From Laccaria trichodermophora (lineage: Eukaryota; Basidiomycota; Agaricomycetes; Agaricales; Hydnangiaceae): DNA of 64,000 nt. The first letter of the stretch is position 1. Each line of letters begins with the position of its first letter. The translations under genes and the position numbers were made by a program. The stretch is from assembly GCA_018417955.1 (NCBI GenBank), contig JACTVC010000033.1, forward strand, positions 62,001 to 126,000, written 5' to 3'. Positions 61,330 through 64,000 of the stretch are shown piece after piece. Below the pieces are notes generated by a model, which worked only from the letters and a program-made list of their open reading frames with translations, did no database searches and was not told the DNA's origin.

Positions 61330-64000
61330 TTAGTGATGAAGGTAGCGTTGAACCGTCTCCTTCAGGCGGTTCAGAATCTCTTGTCTTCTTACGGGATTCT
61401 CGGGCAGCTCAAGCTGTCCTGTCGCCAATTTGAACAGGTACGTGAAATCAGCCTGTGCGACGAGAGGTAGTCTGGATGATGCATCATGTTTCTTTTTAGT
61501 TTGCAACTTCTCCTTGAATTGTTGAGCGAAAGTTTTGGAGATGACGTCGGCGCGCTCAACAACGGGCAGGGGTACTCCAGCAAGGTTAGCCACATGGGTG
61601 CCGAATGAAGATTCCGCAACGCCTTCCACGAGCTTGAACATAAAGACGAGCTATGTAGAGGCTGGGGTCAGCGAACTGAATCGTACGGGAACAAGAAGAA
61701 GATGAAATATACATCTCTCTTTTCCTCGTCCACGATTGTGGACATGTGCATATTTCTGATATTAGGGTGATATGCAAAATCGTCCGTCAGTGAGCTGTAA
61801 TGTGTTGCGAAGAATGACAGGGGTAATGTGTGAGTTGCAAGTTGGTGAAGAACCGCCTATAAAAACTCGTTAACAATTCGTCATAAAGACTCTGAACACA
61901 GGAGACTGACGGCAGCAATCGCCATCCCGTCCTAGAACGCCAGAGTCCAATCAAGGGTCAGTTTCAGTATTGTCATGGGTGTTATTGAACGCACAAATGT
62001 TGAAGTTCCTCTTCCAAGTTCTGTCCAGTAGGGCGTCAGACCAGTGCATAAAATTGGTGTCAAAACAGACCATCAAGAATGACCAGGGATTTAGGTGTAG
62101 CGTCACGCAAGATTTTACAACTAAACACGGGGAATATCAGTCCGAATGGTCATCATGTGTGAATAGAAACTTACCACTCATCAAGTTCGACTTTAAATGT
62201 ACTTGCATTTGAGAACATATTGTCATAGGCTCCCATTCTTGTGATGATGGAGTCGACGGGGCACAATCTGAAATTCATCAATCTTCTTGAGGTGTATGAC
62301 AATGAGGTCGTCTCTTACTTAGCACGAGCAGCGGGAACAAGCATGCCGAGTTGCGCCATGATCTAGAATGATTTTCAGCGTTACTTCTTCCAGGCAATAA
62401 AAGGTGAACGTACGACGCCTACGGCCGTCATGCGCATAACCTAAAACAGGGCTCACGTCATGGATTACCTCAGAGTCTCAATGGATACTTCTTACTGTGG
62501 ATTTTCCACTGTGTAAATGATTGAGAAAAAATGTGTCAGGGAAATAAAGATAAAAAGACCCACGCCATATTCGGACCTAAAACCCACAAGGTAATTGTAT
62601 CGAAACCAAAAAAAACGTGTGAGGCGGGGGGTAGAACTTACCTGTAAGCAGCGCGATCTTTCCGACATCACCTCCCAATTTCACATCATTCGGAATGAAG
62701 CTCTTCAAATTCGTGCTCAAGCACAATGTGGGATGCCGCAGTTGTTCGAAGTCGACAAAAGCGGCATTACCCTCTACAAATTCAGGCCGGCAAGAAGGTT
62801 CTCCGATAGCAGCGGACGACTTGGCCAAGCTGAACAAGCAATCCAGTTCTGCAAAGACTCTAATGGCGCGCAACCACAGAGCTCGATCCGTGTCGAATTC
62901 CTCGAAGAGCCGGAACTTGAAGGCCTTGATAGCGGTGTTGCGGTTCTCCCGAGCCTCTTTCAGTTGGCGAACAGTCTTTTGCAAGGAGCCAACTACGTAT
63001 CGAGTTTTCGCCTAGACGTATAAGAAGAGATTCCACAATTCGCTGCAGAGTGGTCACCTTGGTACCACCACTTTTAGTCCAGTCCTTCGGCACCTTCTCT
63101 TTCTTCACACTTGCGGGGGTCTCCACTAGATAGATTTCCTGAAAGAGTGTAAGGACGGCTCATACGATACTTAAAAGGCAAAAGGTACCTTGTTTCCAAC
63201 ATGGCTATGCCAGTATTCCAGCTTTATCCTAAAGAAGTGGGCGAGTGAGATTGAATGCCATGAACCAACAAAGAATTTCTACCCGAGAGATTTCTGAAAC
63301 TTCTTCAGATGATCTTCGAGGCCTTCTTCAAGCTCTTCAATCTCCGCTACAATCTCATCATATCTTGCATCCTTCCCTTTTTGGGGTACCAGTTCATTCG
63401 CCTCTGAAGTGTGCAGCGGTGAGCGAAAGAGCGATAGGGGGCAGAACGCATACCTTTCTCCTCCGTTGGTTCGTACATGCTCTGGACATTTTTTATGTTT
63501 GGCGATAAATCAGGCGCATTCCGAAGCAAACCAAGAATGGTCTTCGAATCGAAGTCTTCCGACTCATCTGCGAGTTTGGTGAAGCCCTTATTCATAGTTT
63601 TGAATGCCTGCATTGAATAATTCAGTTAGATTGTCCTCTCAAATGCAAAAAGGATTGACATACAGACAAGACCTTCAAAAAGTCTTTTATGCGGCAGTTC
63701 TTAGCATGAATACGAGAGACGATACGCTCCAAATCCGGCAATCCTTTAGCTACACCAGTGAAGGACGCCTCAAAGGTTGGATGCTTCAGGATGTCCTGAA
63801 CTGCGTCGAGCCTATTGTGCAGATATGAGCATGTGACAATCAGGAGGCCAGCCGACTCCCCTCGCATTTATCGCCGAGATATCGGAAAGAGGCATACACA
63901 ACCAGATTCTGAAGAGTCGCTTGCCTATGCAGCAAGGCCGTTTGAACAAAGAATCGCACAAGATCAGCTCCACGTACCGAACGGGGTGATACAGCGCCTC
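61330..64000 (-). CDS. MSH6: DNA mismatch repair ATPase MSH6, 5' part outside the window
   Basis: MSH6 forms MutS-alpha with MSH2 to recognise base mismatches and small loops. Within the window lie the lever/clamp helices (LDAVQDILKHPTFEASFTGV, LPDLERIVSRIHAKNCRIKD, DSKTILGLLRNAPDLSPNIK), the connector to the ATPase (IYLVETPASVKKEKVPKDW, RAIRVFAELDCLFSLAKSS, FVDFEQLRHPTLCLS), and the ATPase core: GPNMA-GKST-VMRMTAVGV (Walker A), then LCPVDSIITRMGAYDNMF and STFKVELDE. The C-terminus is FKLVEGVAESSFGTHVANLA and ends RLKETVQRYLHH at 61330. The Walker A region is cut by introns at 62509-62573 and 62441-62495, leaving a 13-base exon. Choice of MSH6 over other MSH genes rests on the clamp and C-terminal sequence. 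Confidence 0.9.

Noticed and set aside
62595..63023. 142-codon plus-strand frame
   Set aside because: Antisense shadow of the MSH6 exons.

Overview
This window comes from a basidiomycete fungus, most likely an agaricomycete. Genes are dense and lie on both strands. Almost every gene is cut by several 45-65 base GT..AG introns, with branch-like CTGAC/CTAAC sequences near the acceptors. Fungal-specific components are present: a DASH subunit Dam1, a Num1/ApsA/Mcp5 cortical anchor, an OPT oligopeptide transporter, an aspzincin protease and an F-box/LRR gene of mushroom type. All exon structures given here were worked out by eye from reading frame, splice signals and remembered family sequences.

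Layout: 1-2118 (-) C-terminally cut Gin4/Hsl1-type kinase; 2292-4592 (+) mitochondrial PPR-like protein; 5086-6960 (-) TFIIE alpha; 7131-8246 (-) double GFA/CENP-V protein; 8329-9495 (-) Dam1; 9654-14072 (-) condensin Ycg1/Cnd3; 14663-15380 (-) unknown; 16078-18805 (+) Sec23; 19547-22787 (+) OPT transporter; 23109-25728 (+) SH3-PX-BAR sorting nexin; 26016-26520 (+) replication protein A subunit 3; 26773-29204 (-) Cue3/ASCC2-like CUE protein; 29448-30707 (+) secreted M35-type metalloprotease; 31017-32052 (+) coiled-coil protein; 32539-33942 (-) DUF2855 protein; 34235-35787 (+) F-box/LRR gene with two in-frame stops; 36026-37405 (-) TPR membrane protein; 38076-39476 (-) CNH-only Vps3/TRAP1-like protein; 39630-40175 (+) small unknown; 40797-46064 (+) Num1/Mcp5-like; 46380-49661 (-) Sec24; 50057-52301 (-) cAMP phosphodiesterase; 55234-56595 (-) conserved basidiomycete protein; 60216-61155 (+) CFA20-domain protein; 61330-64000 (-) MSH6, 5' end outside the window.

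Most genes are housekeeping: secretion (Sec23 and Sec24, the two halves of the inner COPII coat, on opposite strands about 28 kb apart), chromosome segregation (Dam1 beside condensin), replication and repair (RPA3, MSH6), transcription (TFIIE) and ribosome rescue (Cue3). The gene-poor stretches are 52.3-55.2 kb and 56.6-60.2 kb. They hold only short coding-like fragments.

I found no CRISPR array, rRNA, recognisable tRNA, transposase, reverse transcriptase or secondary-metabolite cluster. No wholly new system stands out. The most notable points are a 13-base micro-exon carrying the P-loop of MSH6, a winged-helix-like tail on Dam1, a Vps3/TRAP1-like gene cut back to its CNH domain, repeated QTD-type motifs in the Num1 homologue, a CFA20-domain protein in a fungus without cilia, and a broken or oddly spliced F-box gene.
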